Shown here in pieces: positions 32,385-42,024 of a stretch of 49,198 bases of DNA. Position 1 is the stretch's first letter. The number at the start of each line of letters is the position of its first letter. The position numbers and the translations under genes were made by a program. The notes beneath the pieces were generated by a model, which saw only the letters and a list, made by a program, of their open reading frames with translations, was not told the origin of the DNA and searched no databases. Source of the DNA: Faecalispora jeddahensis. Lineage in GTDB: Bacteria > Bacillota > Clostridia > Oscillospirales > Acutalibacteraceae. The stretch spans positions 1-49,198 of the forward strand of contig NZ_CBYL010000028.1 in NCBI RefSeq assembly GCF_000577335.1. The letters run 5' to 3'.

Positions 32385-35300
32385 ATGAATAGGTTATTAA
32401 AGCACACTGCGGCATTTTTATCCGCAGTAATTTTGATGCAATCTTTCACCTCTGTGGCGCTTGCGGCAGAAGCACCTCCGGAGCAGAACGGCGCAATTTC
32501 CATCAGTGATCAGGCGCAGGAGGCGGGCATTCCGGAAAATTCGGATACCACCTTTGAAAATGCACAGATCATTACAGAATACCCGAAAAAACGAACAGAA
32601 ACTTCTAAAACATTTTTCATGAGCGACGGTACCTTTCTAACCGCTTCATATAGAGAACCGATCCATTATCAGGATGCTTCCGGCAGCTGGCAAGACATCG
32701 ACAACACTTTACAGGTTGTCAATTCCAAGGTTGCGGAAAGTGCACAGCAGCTGGAAACAAAAGCAGGCAGCATGAAGGTCAGCCTATCAAAAATCATGTC
32801 TGCGAAAAAAGCGGTGTTTGTAAAAGCTGGGGCCAACACCATCAGCTGGGGACTAGATGGAGCCGCGGCGGCCAAATCAAAGATCGTACCGCAAAAGACG
32901 ACATTGGCAGCTGAGAGTAAAAATGATCAGTTTCTGACGCTGAAAAAGCTGAATAACGAACTTCTTTATTCAGATGCATACCCGAATGTAGATGTTCAGT
33001 ATCTGCTCTCTTCTTCCAAGGTCAAGGAAAATATCATCCTGAAATCAAAAGAGGCACAGAAGCAGTTTACCTCTACTTATCAGATCGGTGCACTGGTTCC
33101 GAAACAAACGGACAGGCAGACCATCGAGCTGTATGAAAAAGCGGATACCGAACAGAAGAATCCGGTTTTCACGATCAAAGCTCCGGTCATGTCGGATGCT
33201 AAGGGCCAGATCAGCGATGCGATCACCTTGGAAATCCTGAAGCAGGAATCGGCCACACTTCAGATCGCAATCCATACCGATGAAACCTGGCTGAATGATG
33301 AAGCCAGAGTTTATCCCGTTACGATTGATCCGTACGTCGGAACAGTCAAGGGGAAAACGCGTGATACTTTCATCAGCTCCGGCGCACCAAATAACAATTT
33401 TGGCTCTATGGGCAGTGTATATATCGGCAACGAAACATCGACTTATAAAACAAGCCGGGTTCTGGTGGACTTTGACCTGCCGCAGCTTTCCAAGGGCGAT
33501 ATGGTGGTACGCACCGAACTGAACATGGTACAGTTTCCTTCCGGACTGAATCCTTCCACAGGCACCATGCAGATCAACGCGTATGAAATGACTTCCTCCT
33601 GGGACGAAAAGGCGGTTACCTGGAACAGCATCAACTCCGCTGTAAACACCTCGAAGAACGGCCCTATTCTTGATTATTTCAATACTTCTCAAAGCATGGG
33701 AGGAAATAGCAACACCTGGGACATTACCAAGCTGGCCAAAAGCTGGTATGACGGCACGAAAACCAAATACGGAATCCTCTTGACAGCCAGTGATGAAGCT
33801 GCTGTCATCAGGAATCAATACGCTACTTCGGAATATCCGGATGCAGAGGGAGTAAATCCTGAACTGTTCATCCGTTTCGTGAATAACACCGGTCTGGAGG
33901 ATTACTGGAGCTACCACAGCCAGTCGGCGGGTCGAGCCGGGACAGGTTCCGTCAACGACTATACAGGCAACCTGGTGTTTCAGATTCCCGTTGCGGGAAC
34001 GACAGGTGAACTGACTCCTTTGGACTTTTCCCTCGTTTACAGTGGTGACCACTCCGGCACACCGTTTAAAGATGGTCAGCGCGGTGGTATCTATGGCTGG
34101 GGAATCCAAAGCAGTTTGAGCCAGCGGATTGACGGGATCGTGGAATCCAATGGAACAAATGAGGCGGAGAAGAAAAAATTTGCACAGCTTGCGCTGGCAG
34201 GCTACAAATTTCTATATTTGGATGAAGATGGAACCGAGCATTATTTTGTGACTGATCCATCCAATTCGTCCAAGTACAAGGATGAGGACGGATTTGACTT
34301 ATCCCTGTCTACCAGTGGGCCTACCGATGAGTATTATACCCTCTCTTATCCAGATGGTTCCAAAAAGACTTTCTCACTGTCGGGATACCTGAAAAAGATC
34401 TATGACAAAAACGGAAACTTTTTGAATCTGACATATAACGGAGGGAAAATTGCTTCCATTACCGACGGTGCGGGCCGGGTTACTACACTGGACTATACCC
34501 GCTTTGCAAACCTTAATTCCATCACCACACCAGACGGCAAGCAGACAAAGTTCTATTATAAAACTACCGAAACCTCAGAGACTCTTTTGACATCCATCAC
34601 CCACTACGATGGCAAAATTACGCGGTACACTTACGATTCGGACAACCGCCTGCAGGAAGCCATCGATCTGGATGGAAGTAAAATCCTGTATAGCTACCAG
34701 AGTACAGGCAGCAGCCCAATGGTAAAGAATCGTGTCACACTGGTGCAGGAAAAATCCTCTGACGGGGCTGCCGGAAATTCTATCGGTATCTCATATAATC
34801 CCGACAATACCAGCACCTTTACCTATACCAAGCAGTCCGGTTCTTCTGCAGCGGAAACCTACAGCTTTGACAGCTATGGCAGAACCTTCAGCATTCTGAA
34901 TTCCGACAAATCCGCGGCCGCTTATACGATTACAAGCAAGGACGCAAAAGACGGCACCGCAAATAAAATCACGCAACAGGCCATGACCAGCGCTCCGGTT
35001 ACAAACCTGCTGCGCGACCACAGCGCGGAGCTGAAAAACGGGACATGGGCCCAATCTAACTGGTCTTCTCCCGGTGGGCAGCTGACCGTGGACAGCACTA
35101 CAGCCTATCTTGGAACAAATTCTCTCAAAGTCACGCAGAATCAGGCAAGCCCCACCCGTGCCGGTGCCATGCAGACCCTGACGAGCGTTTCCTCCGGTAC
35201 TTATACCCTTTCCGCTTACGCGAAAACGAATCAGGCCACCGGCGGCAGAGGTGCGGCCGTTTACGCAGTCGCTTACAACGGCGGCACAGAGCTGGGTACT

Positions 35301-38300
35301 TTCACCGGAAAAGGAATCAGCGGAACCAACGACTGGCAGAGAATTTCCTGCACCTTTACCCTTCCACAAGGTACAAATAAGCTGGTCGTTTATGCGGGTC
35401 TTTGTTATTCCAATGGCACCGCGTGGTTTGACGGCCTCCAGCTGGAACGCGGAAATGTGGTAAATTCCTATAACCTGCTGGAAAACCCCGATTTCTCTTA
35501 TGCAACAAATTCTCAGCCGGATGCATGGACTTCTGTAAATTTTGAGCCGAATGATGGAATGTCTGCCACCTGGCTGAAAATGAAGGGAAATCCGTCCAAA
35601 AACAAAAGTCTTTATCAGAATGTCCCAATTAACAAATCCGCCGGCAGTATCGCATTTATACTGTCCGGAAAAGCAAAGGGAAATTCGATACCGCTGAATG
35701 CCGCTTTGGACCGGCACTTCGCGCTTGACCTTGGCCTATATTTCACCGATGGAACGACACAGTGGAATATCGTTTCTTTTAACCCTGATTCCACCGGGGA
35801 GCAATACACCAGCAACGCGGTTGCAGCTTCCGAAGGCAATCAGGGCAAGACGATTGCTCGCGTTGCATTCCATATTATCTATTATAAAAATGCGAACGAC
35901 GTGTCTTTTAAAGATATTCAGCTCAATATGGATGAAACCGGGTCTGCCTATACCTACAATTCCTCTGGTAAACTGATTACCTCGAAACAGAACGCTCAAA
36001 ACAACGAAACGTATAACTACAACAGCAGCTCTAAGGAGCTGGAAAGCGCGAAAAGTCGCAATAACGAAGCATATGAATATTACTATGTGGGTACCTCTGG
36101 AATCGCCGCGCATCAGTTAAAGTCCGCGCGTTCTGCCCAGACAAAAATCGGGATGTATTATACCTACGACGGCAAGGGCAATGTAGTTGATTCCAAAATG
36201 GGAACCATTAGTGGATCTGGAGCAATTGATACCACTGTTCCAGAAAACCCCTACCTGCAAACCACTCAGGGTTACAGTGCGAACGGGAACTATGTGACCT
36301 CCACCTCCGACCAGCGCGGTAAAACCACCACCTATGACATTGATGGAACAACCGGCCTGACCAATTCCGTCACCGATCCGAAAGGGAATGCAACCAACTA
36401 TACCTATGATGCAGGTAACTATTCTCTGACGGGCGTCAGCGCGCAAATCAGCGCCGGAACGGTGCAGAATACTTATGGGTATGATTCTTCTGACCGCCTG
36501 AACCGCATCACCCACAATGGTTTCGACTATGGGTTTTCTTATGACGGCTTTGGAAACACAACGAATATCAAAGTTGGTTCGCAGAGCCTGATTACTAACA
36601 CCTACGCGGGGAATAACGGGAACCTGTCGAATTCCACTTACGGCAACGGCTTCCAGCTTGGCTATGGATACGATAGCTATGACCGCGTTACCTCCGTACA
36701 GAAAAACGGCACGGCCGCCTATCAGTACGATTACGACGCGCGTGGAAATTTGGCCAGAATCACCGACGTTACCGGTGGAGCCGCCAGTATTACCGAGCTG
36801 TTCTACGACATCGGTGACCGGTTGACGAGAAAAACCTTCGGAAACGATGCTGAAATCAAATATAGCTACGACAATATGGATCGCTCCAAAGGAATCGACT
36901 ATGTATTTGGCGGGCAAAGTAAAACCACTTCATTTTCCTATGGCGCAGACAGCCGAAAAAGCCTGACTACCTTGCTTACCGGTGGAAAGATGACCTTCAG
37001 CTATGATACGCTTAACCGTAACACGGTAACCGATCTTAATCCAAATCCCGGTGATCCCACGTTGCGGACAAAGGCAGAATTCCTGAATGTATCTGGCAAC
37101 CGCACCACAACCTTAACCGGTACTTACAGTAACTTCCGCAGAGTGGGAAGCACAAATACCGTTTTATCTCAATATCAGTACACCTATGACGATAATGGGA
37201 ATATCAGCACGGTTGCGGATGCTCAAAACAATGTCACTACCTACGCCTACGATGGGCTGAATCAGCTTGTCCGAGCGGATGACCAGAAGGCAGGGACAAG
37301 CACTACCTACTCTTACGATGCGGGCGGCAATATTACAACTGTTAGCACCTATACCTACACCACTGGCGAGCTGGGCAGCCCTACAAACACCATTTCTTAT
37401 GCCTACGACAATGCCAATTGGAAGGATCTGCTGACCAGCTACAACGGCCAGAGCATTACGTATGACCAGATTGGCAATCCTCTCACCTACCGCGACGGCA
37501 TGAGCTTTACCTGGGAAGGCCGCCAGCTGAGAACCGCCGCTATCAATGGTAAGGGGGTCAGCTACACCTACAACAACGACGGCATTCGTACCGGCAAAAC
37601 GGTAGATGGGGTCACGACGGAATATTTTGTGGACGGCAGCAGTGTTCTGGCACAGAAAACCGGAAATGATATTCTATGGTTCCTCTACGACAGCGACGGA
37701 ACAAGAGTGGGCCTTACCTACAACGATACCGCCTATTATTACACCAAAAACGCCCAAGGCGATGTGACTGGTATCGTTGACAGCAGTGCCAACACCGTTG
37801 TAGAATACAGCTATGACGCTTGGGGCAAGCTGCTTAGTACAACCGGCAGCAAAGCGGATACCATCGGCAAGCTGAATCCTTTCCTGTATCGTGGGTATTA
37901 CTTCGATGCGGAGACAGAATTATTCTATTTAAATAATCGATATTATGATTCTAGCACAAGTAGATTCTTAAATGCTGATGGTGTAGCGGGTGCAGATCAA
38001 GACTTACTGTCATATAATCTATTTGCTTACTGTGGAAATGACCCCATTAATAGATGTGACCCTCTCGGAACAACATGGATATATAACGGTGTGGCATATA
38101 ATTACAGTGGAACAGTAGCAGATTTTCACCGTTTAGAACAAGGGCTTTCTCCCCTCGCATATGAAGCTGCAGTAAGAGCAGGAGCAAAAGGGAAATCGCT
38201 TTCTGGAAGTATTGACACTAAATCACCACCTCCACCAAATACAGGATATAAACCGCCTAAAAATCCTGATAAAGGTAAAAAAAGAGTACCTGCTCCCGGT

Positions 38301-38612
38301 GGAAGAGGAGAAACAGGATGGCTTGATAAATCGGGAAATGTTTGGGTCCCTGATGTTGACATGGATGGCGGCGAAGGTTGGAGAAGGCATTATCGAGATG
38401 GCAGTCATGATCATGTATATCCAGGGGGTAAAGTTAGAACACACACGTTCACATGGGATCCAACTTTATCAGAGCCAGTTATACAAGAACCATCTTTTAC
38501 AGAACAAATAGCTGCAGCAACAGGGCTTACAGGAACTGCGTTAATAATTTATATTGTCATTTCTGAAGGCTCACGGGTAATCCCTGCAAGAAATTTGATA
38601 CCTGTGCCATAA
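32385..38612 (+). CDS. Giant secreted RHS-repeat polymorphic toxin
   Basis: 2075 residues; ATG nine bases after AAGGGAG. A Sec signal peptide (1-28, ending VALAAEA) sends it out of the cell. A DNRLRE-type domain (about 325-490: TRDTFISSGAPNNNFGSMGS) is followed by YD/RHS repeats (about 640-820), two carbohydrate-binding-like modules (about 875-1030 and 1030-1185), many further RHS repeats (1190-1830) and the RHS core (LNPFLYRGYYFDAETELFY, then NRYYDSSTSRFLNADG). After about residue 1895 composition turns AT-rich and a variable toxin tip begins: Pro-rich linker, then GETGWLDKSGNVWVPDVD and HYRDGSHDHVYPGG, which resembles polymorphic toxin type 37. The RHS shell normally encases the tip until delivery. 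Role: contact- or secretion-based attack on competitors, inferred from the family. Confidence 0.9.
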   Translation: MNRLLKHTAAFLSAVILMQSFTSVALAAEAPPEQNGAISISDQAQEAGIPENSDTTFENAQIITEYPKKRTETSKTFFMSDGTFLTASYREPIHYQDASGSWQDIDNTLQVVNSKVAESAQQLETKAGSMKVSLSKIMSAKKAVFVKAGANTISWGLDGAAAAKSKIVPQKTTLAAESKNDQFLTLKKLNNELLYSDAYPNVDVQYLLSSSKVKENIILKSKEAQKQFTSTYQIGALVPKQTDRQTIELYEKADTEQKNPVFTIKAPVMSDAKGQISDAITLEILKQESATLQIAIHTDETWLNDEARVYPVTIDPYVGTVKGKTRDTFISSGAPNNNFGSMGSVYIGNETSTYKTSRVLVDFDLPQLSKGDMVVRTELNMVQFPSGLNPSTGTMQINAYEMTSSWDEKAVTWNSINSAVNTSKNGPILDYFNTSQSMGGNSNTWDITKLAKSWYDGTKTKYGILLTASDEAAVIRNQYATSEYPDAEGVNPELFIRFVNNTGLEDYWSYHSQSAGRAGTGSVNDYTGNLVFQIPVAGTTGELTPLDFSLVYSGDHSGTPFKDGQRGGIYGWGIQSSLSQRIDGIVESNGTNEAEKKKFAQLALAGYKFLYLDEDGTEHYFVTDPSNSSKYKDEDGFDLSLSTSGPTDEYYTLSYPDGSKKTFSLSGYLKKIYDKNGNFLNLTYNGGKIASITDGAGRVTTLDYTRFANLNSITTPDGKQTKFYYKTTETSETLLTSITHYDGKITRYTYDSDNRLQEAIDLDGSKILYSYQSTGSSPMVKNRVTLVQEKSSDGAAGNSIGISYNPDNTSTFTYTKQSGSSAAETYSFDSYGRTFSILNSDKSAAAYTITSKDAKDGTANKITQQAMTSAPVTNLLRDHSAELKNGTWAQSNWSSPGGQLTVDSTTAYLGTNSLKVTQNQASPTRAGAMQTLTSVSSGTYTLSAYAKTNQATGGRGAAVYAVAYNGGTELGTFTGKGISGTNDWQRISCTFTLPQGTNKLVVYAGLCYSNGTAWFDGLQLERGNVVNSYNLLENPDFSYATNSQPDAWTSVNFEPNDGMSATWLKMKGNPSKNKSLYQNVPINKSAGSIAFILSGKAKGNSIPLNAALDRHFALDLGLYFTDGTTQWNIVSFNPDSTGEQYTSNAVAASEGNQGKTIARVAFHIIYYKNANDVSFKDIQLNMDETGSAYTYNSSGKLITSKQNAQNNETYNYNSSSKELESAKSRNNEAYEYYYVGTSGIAAHQLKSARSAQTKIGMYYTYDGKGNVVDSKMGTISGSGAIDTTVPENPYLQTTQGYSANGNYVTSTSDQRGKTTTYDIDGTTGLTNSVTDPKGNATNYTYDAGNYSLTGVSAQISAGTVQNTYGYDSSDRLNRITHNGFDYGFSYDGFGNTTNIKVGSQSLITNTYAGNNGNLSNSTYGNGFQLGYGYDSYDRVTSVQKNGTAAYQYDYDARGNLARITDVTGGAASITELFYDIGDRLTRKTFGNDAEIKYSYDNMDRSKGIDYVFGGQSKTTSFSYGADSRKSLTTLLTGGKMTFSYDTLNRNTVTDLNPNPGDPTLRTKAEFLNVSGNRTTTLTGTYSNFRRVGSTNTVLSQYQYTYDDNGNISTVADAQNNVTTYAYDGLNQLVRADDQKAGTSTTYSYDAGGNITTVSTYTYTTGELGSPTNTISYAYDNANWKDLLTSYNGQSITYDQIGNPLTYRDGMSFTWEGRQLRTAAINGKGVSYTYNNDGIRTGKTVDGVTTEYFVDGSSVLAQKTGNDILWFLYDSDGTRVGLTYNDTAYYYTKNAQGDVTGIVDSSANTVVEYSYDAWGKLLSTTGSKADTIGKLNPFLYRGYYFDAETELFYLNNRYYDSSTSRFLNADGVAGADQDLLSYNLFAYCGNDPINRCDPLGTTWIYNGVAYNYSGTVADFHRLEQGLSPLAYEAAVRAGAKGKSLSGSIDTKSPPPPNTGYKPPKNPDKGKKRVPAPGGRGETGWLDKSGNVWVPDVDMDGGEGWRRHYRDGSHDHVYPGGKVRTHTFTWDPTLSEPVIQEPSFTEQIAAATGLTGTALIIYIVISEGSRVIPARNLIPVP
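36790..37985 (+). repeat. RHS core DNA repeated in cassettes 1, 2, 4 and 5
   Basis: This 1.2-kb segment of the complete toxin recurs with very high identity at 39466-40640, 42025-43030 (more divergent before about 42420), 45800-46370 and, for its last part, 47800-48030. Each copy begins at a different 5' point and all end at the RHS core, after which sequence is unique. For example, the stretch 37377-37487 is identical to 42427-42537. Confidence 0.9.
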
Positions 38613-38711
38613 TTTATATGAAGTGGAGGATAAGCAATGAACTAAATTTATGGAGTTATATAATATACGGGTTTATTTGTATCAACTAATTTAATTACAG
38701 GAGACGATATT

Positions 38712-38966
38712 ATGTCTACAAGAGAGCACCTAGTGATTATGATAGATAGGCTTGAGTACTATTTAACCAAAGAGATTGAAAAAAACATTTATGGTAGTGG
38801 GAGTAAATGTTATATAGCTTTAAATGATAGACTAAATGAATGTATTAGTGCAAGAAAAGAAATCGACTATAAACCTTATTCTAGTGTAAAAGATCTCTTA
38901 TCCGATCACGGTTACGATGATGATTTTATAAATAAGTTCCTGTCCAGAGTAGATTGCCACAAATAG
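38712..38966 (+). CDS. Putative immunity protein to the RHS toxin tip
   Basis: 84 residues, ATG after ACAGGAG. It is acidic/helical, AT-rich like the tip of the preceding toxin gene, and matches no family I know. Its position, 99 bases after the toxin stop and just before a strong terminator, is that of a cognate immunity gene. The segment YSSVKDLLSDHGYDDDFINKF looks like a C-terminal helical hairpin. A function in blocking the neighbouring toxin is inferred from place only. Confidence 0.55.
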   Translation: MSTREHLVIMIDRLEYYLTKEIEKNIYGSGSKCYIALNDRLNECISARKEIDYKPYSSVKDLLSDHGYDDDFINKFLSRVDCHK

Positions 38967-38985
38967 TCGATAGTACTTGAATATT

Positions 38986-39027
38986 AAATACAAATCCGGG
39001 GTGTGTAGATACCCCGGATTTGTATTT
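38986..39027. terminator. Terminator after the first RHS toxin/immunity unit
   Basis: Perfect 17-bp stem (38986-39002 with 39011-39027), AT-rich base and GC-rich top, with TTTTAT after it. Confidence 0.85.
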
Positions 39028-39119
39028 TATAAATAATTATAAAATCGATATTCAATAAAATCACAATAAAAAGCTGATGTTTTATTTGAAATCAAAAATA
39101 ATTATAGGAGGTATCCCCA

Positions 39120-39455
39120 ATGCCTGGAGCAAGGCTCATTTTAAACTCACGCTATTTTCACATAGCCCACGCAGGTGAGCAGGCCGACGGAAAACATGTT
39201 ATGACAAAAGATGCGGCAATGGGTCTAGTGAATTATGTTGGCACCCGGGAAAGTGTTCAGTTAAATATACCGAATCAACTTGCCTTACCCGGAGCAGATC
39301 CACCACCACTGAATCTTGATCCGCTTCATTTAAAGCCAGGAGTTGCAGAAAAACCAGCCACGAAAAAACAGATAGACACCATTACCGATCTACTTTGCGA
39401 GATACCGGAAGCCAAAAACACGCTGGAGTACCAAGGCTATCGGCGGAGCCACTAA
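39120..39455 (+). pseudogene. MobP3-like relaxase N-terminal fragment (cassette leader A)
   Basis: 111 residues with an excellent TATAGGAGG ahead of the ATG. The sequence ARLILNSRYFHIAHAGEQAD, KDAAMGLVNYVGTRESVQL and ATKKQIDTITDLLCEIPEAK, LEYQGY matches the first about 110 residues of MobP3-type relaxases of Firmicute conjugative elements, as I recall them. It then breaks off with a short unrelated end (RRSH) where RHS-homologous DNA begins in another frame at about 39443. The catalytic Tyr/His region of a relaxase is missing, so it cannot nick DNA. Similar leaders are at 45608 and 47684, and a trace at 44863. It supplies transcription/translation signals or is merely the scar of capture. Confidence 0.65.
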
Positions 39456-39465
39456 TACTACCGAA

Positions 39466-41244
39466 TTGTTCTACGACATCGGTGACCGGTTGACGAGAAA
39501 AGCCTTCGGAAACGATGCTGAAATCAAATATAGCTACGACAATATGGATCGCTCCAAAGGAATCAACTATGTATTTGGCGGGCAAAGTAAGACCACTGCC
39601 TTTTCCTATGGCGCAGACAGCCGAAAAAGCCTGACCACCTTGCTTTCCGGTGGAAAGATGACCTTCAGCTATGATACGCTTAACCGTAACACGGTAACCG
39701 ATCTGAATCCAAATCCCGGTGATCCCACGTTGCGGACAAAGGCAGAATTCCTGAATGTATCTGGCAACCGCACGACAACCTTAACCGGTACTTACAGTAA
39801 CTTCCGCCGGGTGGGAAGCACAAATACCGTTTTATCTCAATATCAGTACACCTATGACGATAATGGGAATATCAGCACGGTTGCGGATGCTCAAAACAAT
39901 GTCACTACCTACGCCTACGATGGGCTGAATCAGCTTGTCCGAGCGGATGACCAGAAGGCAGGGACAAGCACTACCTACTCTTACGATGCGGGCGGCAATA
40001 TTACAACTGTTAGCACCTATGCCTACACCACTGGCGAGCTGGGCAGTCCTACAAACACCATTTCTTATGCCTACGACAATGCCAATTGGAAGGATCTGCT
40101 GACCAGCTACAACGGCCAGAGCATCACCTATGACCAGATCGGCAATCCCCTCGCCTACCGCGACGGCATGAGCTTTACCTGGGAAGGCCGCCAGCTGAGA
40201 ACCGCCGCTGTCAATGGTAAGGGGATCAGCTACACCTACAACAACGACGGCATTCGTACCGGCAAAACGGTAGATGGGGTCACGACGGAATATCTTGTGG
40301 ACGGCAGCAATGTTCTGGCACAGAAAACCAGGAATGATGTTCTGTGGTTCCTCTACGACAGCGACGGAACCAGAGTGGGCTTTACCTACAACGACACCGC
40401 TTATTATTATACAAAGAACGCCCAGGGCGATGTGACTGGTATCGTTGACACCAGCGCCAACACCGTTGTAGAATACAGCTATGACGCTTGGGGCAAGCTG
40501 CTGACTACAACAGGCAATATGGCTGATACCATCGGCAAGCTTAATCCTTTCCTGTACCGTGGGTATTACTATGATGCCGAGACGGGGCTATACCACCTGA
40601 ACAGCAGATACTATGATACCCAAACAGGTAGATTTATCAATGCGGATGGTTTTATTAGTACAGGTCAGGGAATATTAGGAAACAATATGTTTGCATATTG
40701 TGGCAATAATCCTGTTATTAGGGTTGATACTTCAGGTTATGGATGGTTTGATACTATAAAAAAATGGATTAAGGGTATATTTACTAATTATAATGATGAC
40801 AAAAGCCTGTCATATGGAGCAACCGCTGGTGCTGCAGCAGGTATAAAAATCGAGCTATCCCAAGGATGGACGGCCCGTATTGATCCAGAGAATGCTCAGT
40901 CAGGTACAAAAAGACACATACATGTTGAAAGAAGAAAGGAGAAATTTGCTCAAAATAAAGATGGATCTCCACATGATGGCAGTTCCGGAAGTCCTCCTAA
41001 ATCAGTGAGAAAAGAACTAAAGGAGAAAGCAAACTGGGATTGGGATAAAAAAGCTAAAAGTTGGGATAATCAGCAACAAGCATCCTTATTACATGTTTAT
41101 CCATGTGGAGCTGATGAAGGTGAATGTGTCTGCCATCTATATAATAGTGGATCGTATTTTAATTATTTTGGTTTTTCACCTTATGCACCAAATATTCCTG
41201 CACCTGTACCATCTCCTTATATGCCATTTGCCCCCGCTTGGTAG
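39466..41244 (+). CDS. Orphan RHS-core/toxin-tip cassette 1 (5'-truncated)
   Basis: RHS homology starts in mid-repeat (ELFYDIGDRLTRKAFGND) at about 39443 and is almost identical to residues from about 1470 of the complete toxin. The only start is a TTG without ribosome site, and the relaxase leader upstream is out of frame, so it is probably silent in this form. The core (NPFLYRGYYYDAETGLYHLN, RFINADG) is intact. After that comes an AT-rich tip of about 170 residues: GWTARIDPENAQSGTKRHIH, then NKDGSPHDGSSGSPPKSVRKEL and a Pro-rich end. I recognise this tip only as a recurrent RHS C-terminus, not as a named toxin. The gene downstream is its likely immunity partner. Probable role: donor of a tip by recombination through the shared core. 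Confidence 0.7.
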   Translation: MFYDIGDRLTRKAFGNDAEIKYSYDNMDRSKGINYVFGGQSKTTAFSYGADSRKSLTTLLSGGKMTFSYDTLNRNTVTDLNPNPGDPTLRTKAEFLNVSGNRTTTLTGTYSNFRRVGSTNTVLSQYQYTYDDNGNISTVADAQNNVTTYAYDGLNQLVRADDQKAGTSTTYSYDAGGNITTVSTYAYTTGELGSPTNTISYAYDNANWKDLLTSYNGQSITYDQIGNPLAYRDGMSFTWEGRQLRTAAVNGKGISYTYNNDGIRTGKTVDGVTTEYLVDGSNVLAQKTRNDVLWFLYDSDGTRVGFTYNDTAYYYTKNAQGDVTGIVDTSANTVVEYSYDAWGKLLTTTGNMADTIGKLNPFLYRGYYYDAETGLYHLNSRYYDTQTGRFINADGFISTGQGILGNNMFAYCGNNPVIRVDTSGYGWFDTIKKWIKGIFTNYNDDKSLSYGATAGAAAGIKIELSQGWTARIDPENAQSGTKRHIHVERRKEKFAQNKDGSPHDGSSGSPPKSVRKELKEKANWDWDKKAKSWDNQQQASLLHVYPCGADEGECVCHLYNSGSYFNYFGFSPYAPNIPAPVPSPYMPFAPAW

Positions 41245-41256
41245 GAAGGATATTGT

Positions 41257-41730
41257 ATGAAATTTTTGAACCGAAATCTATATGGCAAAGTATGTTCACT
41301 TGATGGAGAAGCTTACGAAGCCGAATGGAACGAACAATACCAGAAATATTTTTATGAGCTGGAAAAAATTTCTGGTCGATTGCCTAAGTCTTTTTGGAAA
41401 GAGTTTGTAATGCATCATATGCACGACTCGATTTTAAAGAGCATTAATATTAGTAAGGAGAGTTTAAAATCACGATGTCAGTATAAATTAACTTTATGTT
41501 TAATAGATTATCAAAATAATAATATTGAACATATATTGGTTTTTACTGATATAAAAAACTTGAGATCAGATTTATCATTCGGTGAATTTTCAGGCAATTG
41601 CGATTGGCTCTACAGTGAAATCCTCCCTATTGATTCAAAACGATTATCATTTGAAGTAATGTTATTTAGTGAAAGTGATCTTTATTTTGAATTTTCAAAA
41701 TTGCACTATAAAAAGGTTAGATTACCTTGA
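41257..41730 (+). CDS. Putative immunity protein for cassette 1 (DUF4085-like)
   Basis: 157 residues; ATG after AGGAAGG, 12 bases past the toxin-tip stop. The block FWKEFVMHHMHDSILKSINI resembles the DUF4085-type proteins often found beside polymorphic toxins, and the rest is an alternating strand pattern (YKLTLCLIDYQNN, HILVFTDIKNLRSDL). It is AT-rich, unlike the RHS core. Unlike its toxin, it has good translation signals, so it could be expressed on its own and protect against kin that carry the active toxin. Function inferred from position and resemblance. Confidence 0.6.
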   Translation: MKFLNRNLYGKVCSLDGEAYEAEWNEQYQKYFYELEKISGRLPKSFWKEFVMHHMHDSILKSINISKESLKSRCQYKLTLCLIDYQNNNIEHILVFTDIKNLRSDLSFGEFSGNCDWLYSEILPIDSKRLSFEVMLFSESDLYFEFSKLHYKKVRLP

Positions 41731-42024
41731 ATGTAAAAATCGTTTAGGCAACTAATGTTAATCTCAGTATCATCCGCCATACTACTTTGAATAAATTTTG
41801 TAAAAACGGACAGTGACAAATCCCCCCTCATGTAACCAATCAACATTAGGGGGGCATATGGATAGGAAAGATCCGTACGGCAGCGTTTGCTAGAAAAAAT
41901 CAAAGAAATGCTGAGAAGAGATCATAACATGGATCGCTCCAAAGGAATCAACTATGTGTTTGGCGGGTAAAGCAAAACCGCTTCCTTTACTTACAGTGTA
42001 GACAGTCGGAACAACACGACGACC
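41731..42024 (+). other. Junction region of cassette 2 with RHS scar and stop codon
   Basis: No gene is supported. A stem (CCCCCCTCATG with CATTAGGGGGG, near 41824-41855) precedes a short frame at 41859 that stops after 11 codons. RHS-homologous DNA begins near 41931 (ATGGATCGCTCCAAAGGAAT). The codon that is CAA in the complete toxin is TAA here at 41970, so the first part of the cassette-2 frame is closed. Confidence 0.6.

Noticed and set aside
33045-34109. Long minus-strand open frames over the RHS gene (also 34791-35717, 36117-36917, 42088-43071, 45763-46482)
   Set aside because: They mirror the RHS repeat codons, recur wherever the core is repeated, have no ribosome sites and read as low-complexity Val/Ile/Gly-rich peptides.
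36300-38000. CRISPR-like or satellite repeats in the RHS region
   Set aside because: The periodicity is of protein YD repeats with divergent DNA; there are no regular identical repeats with unique spacers.
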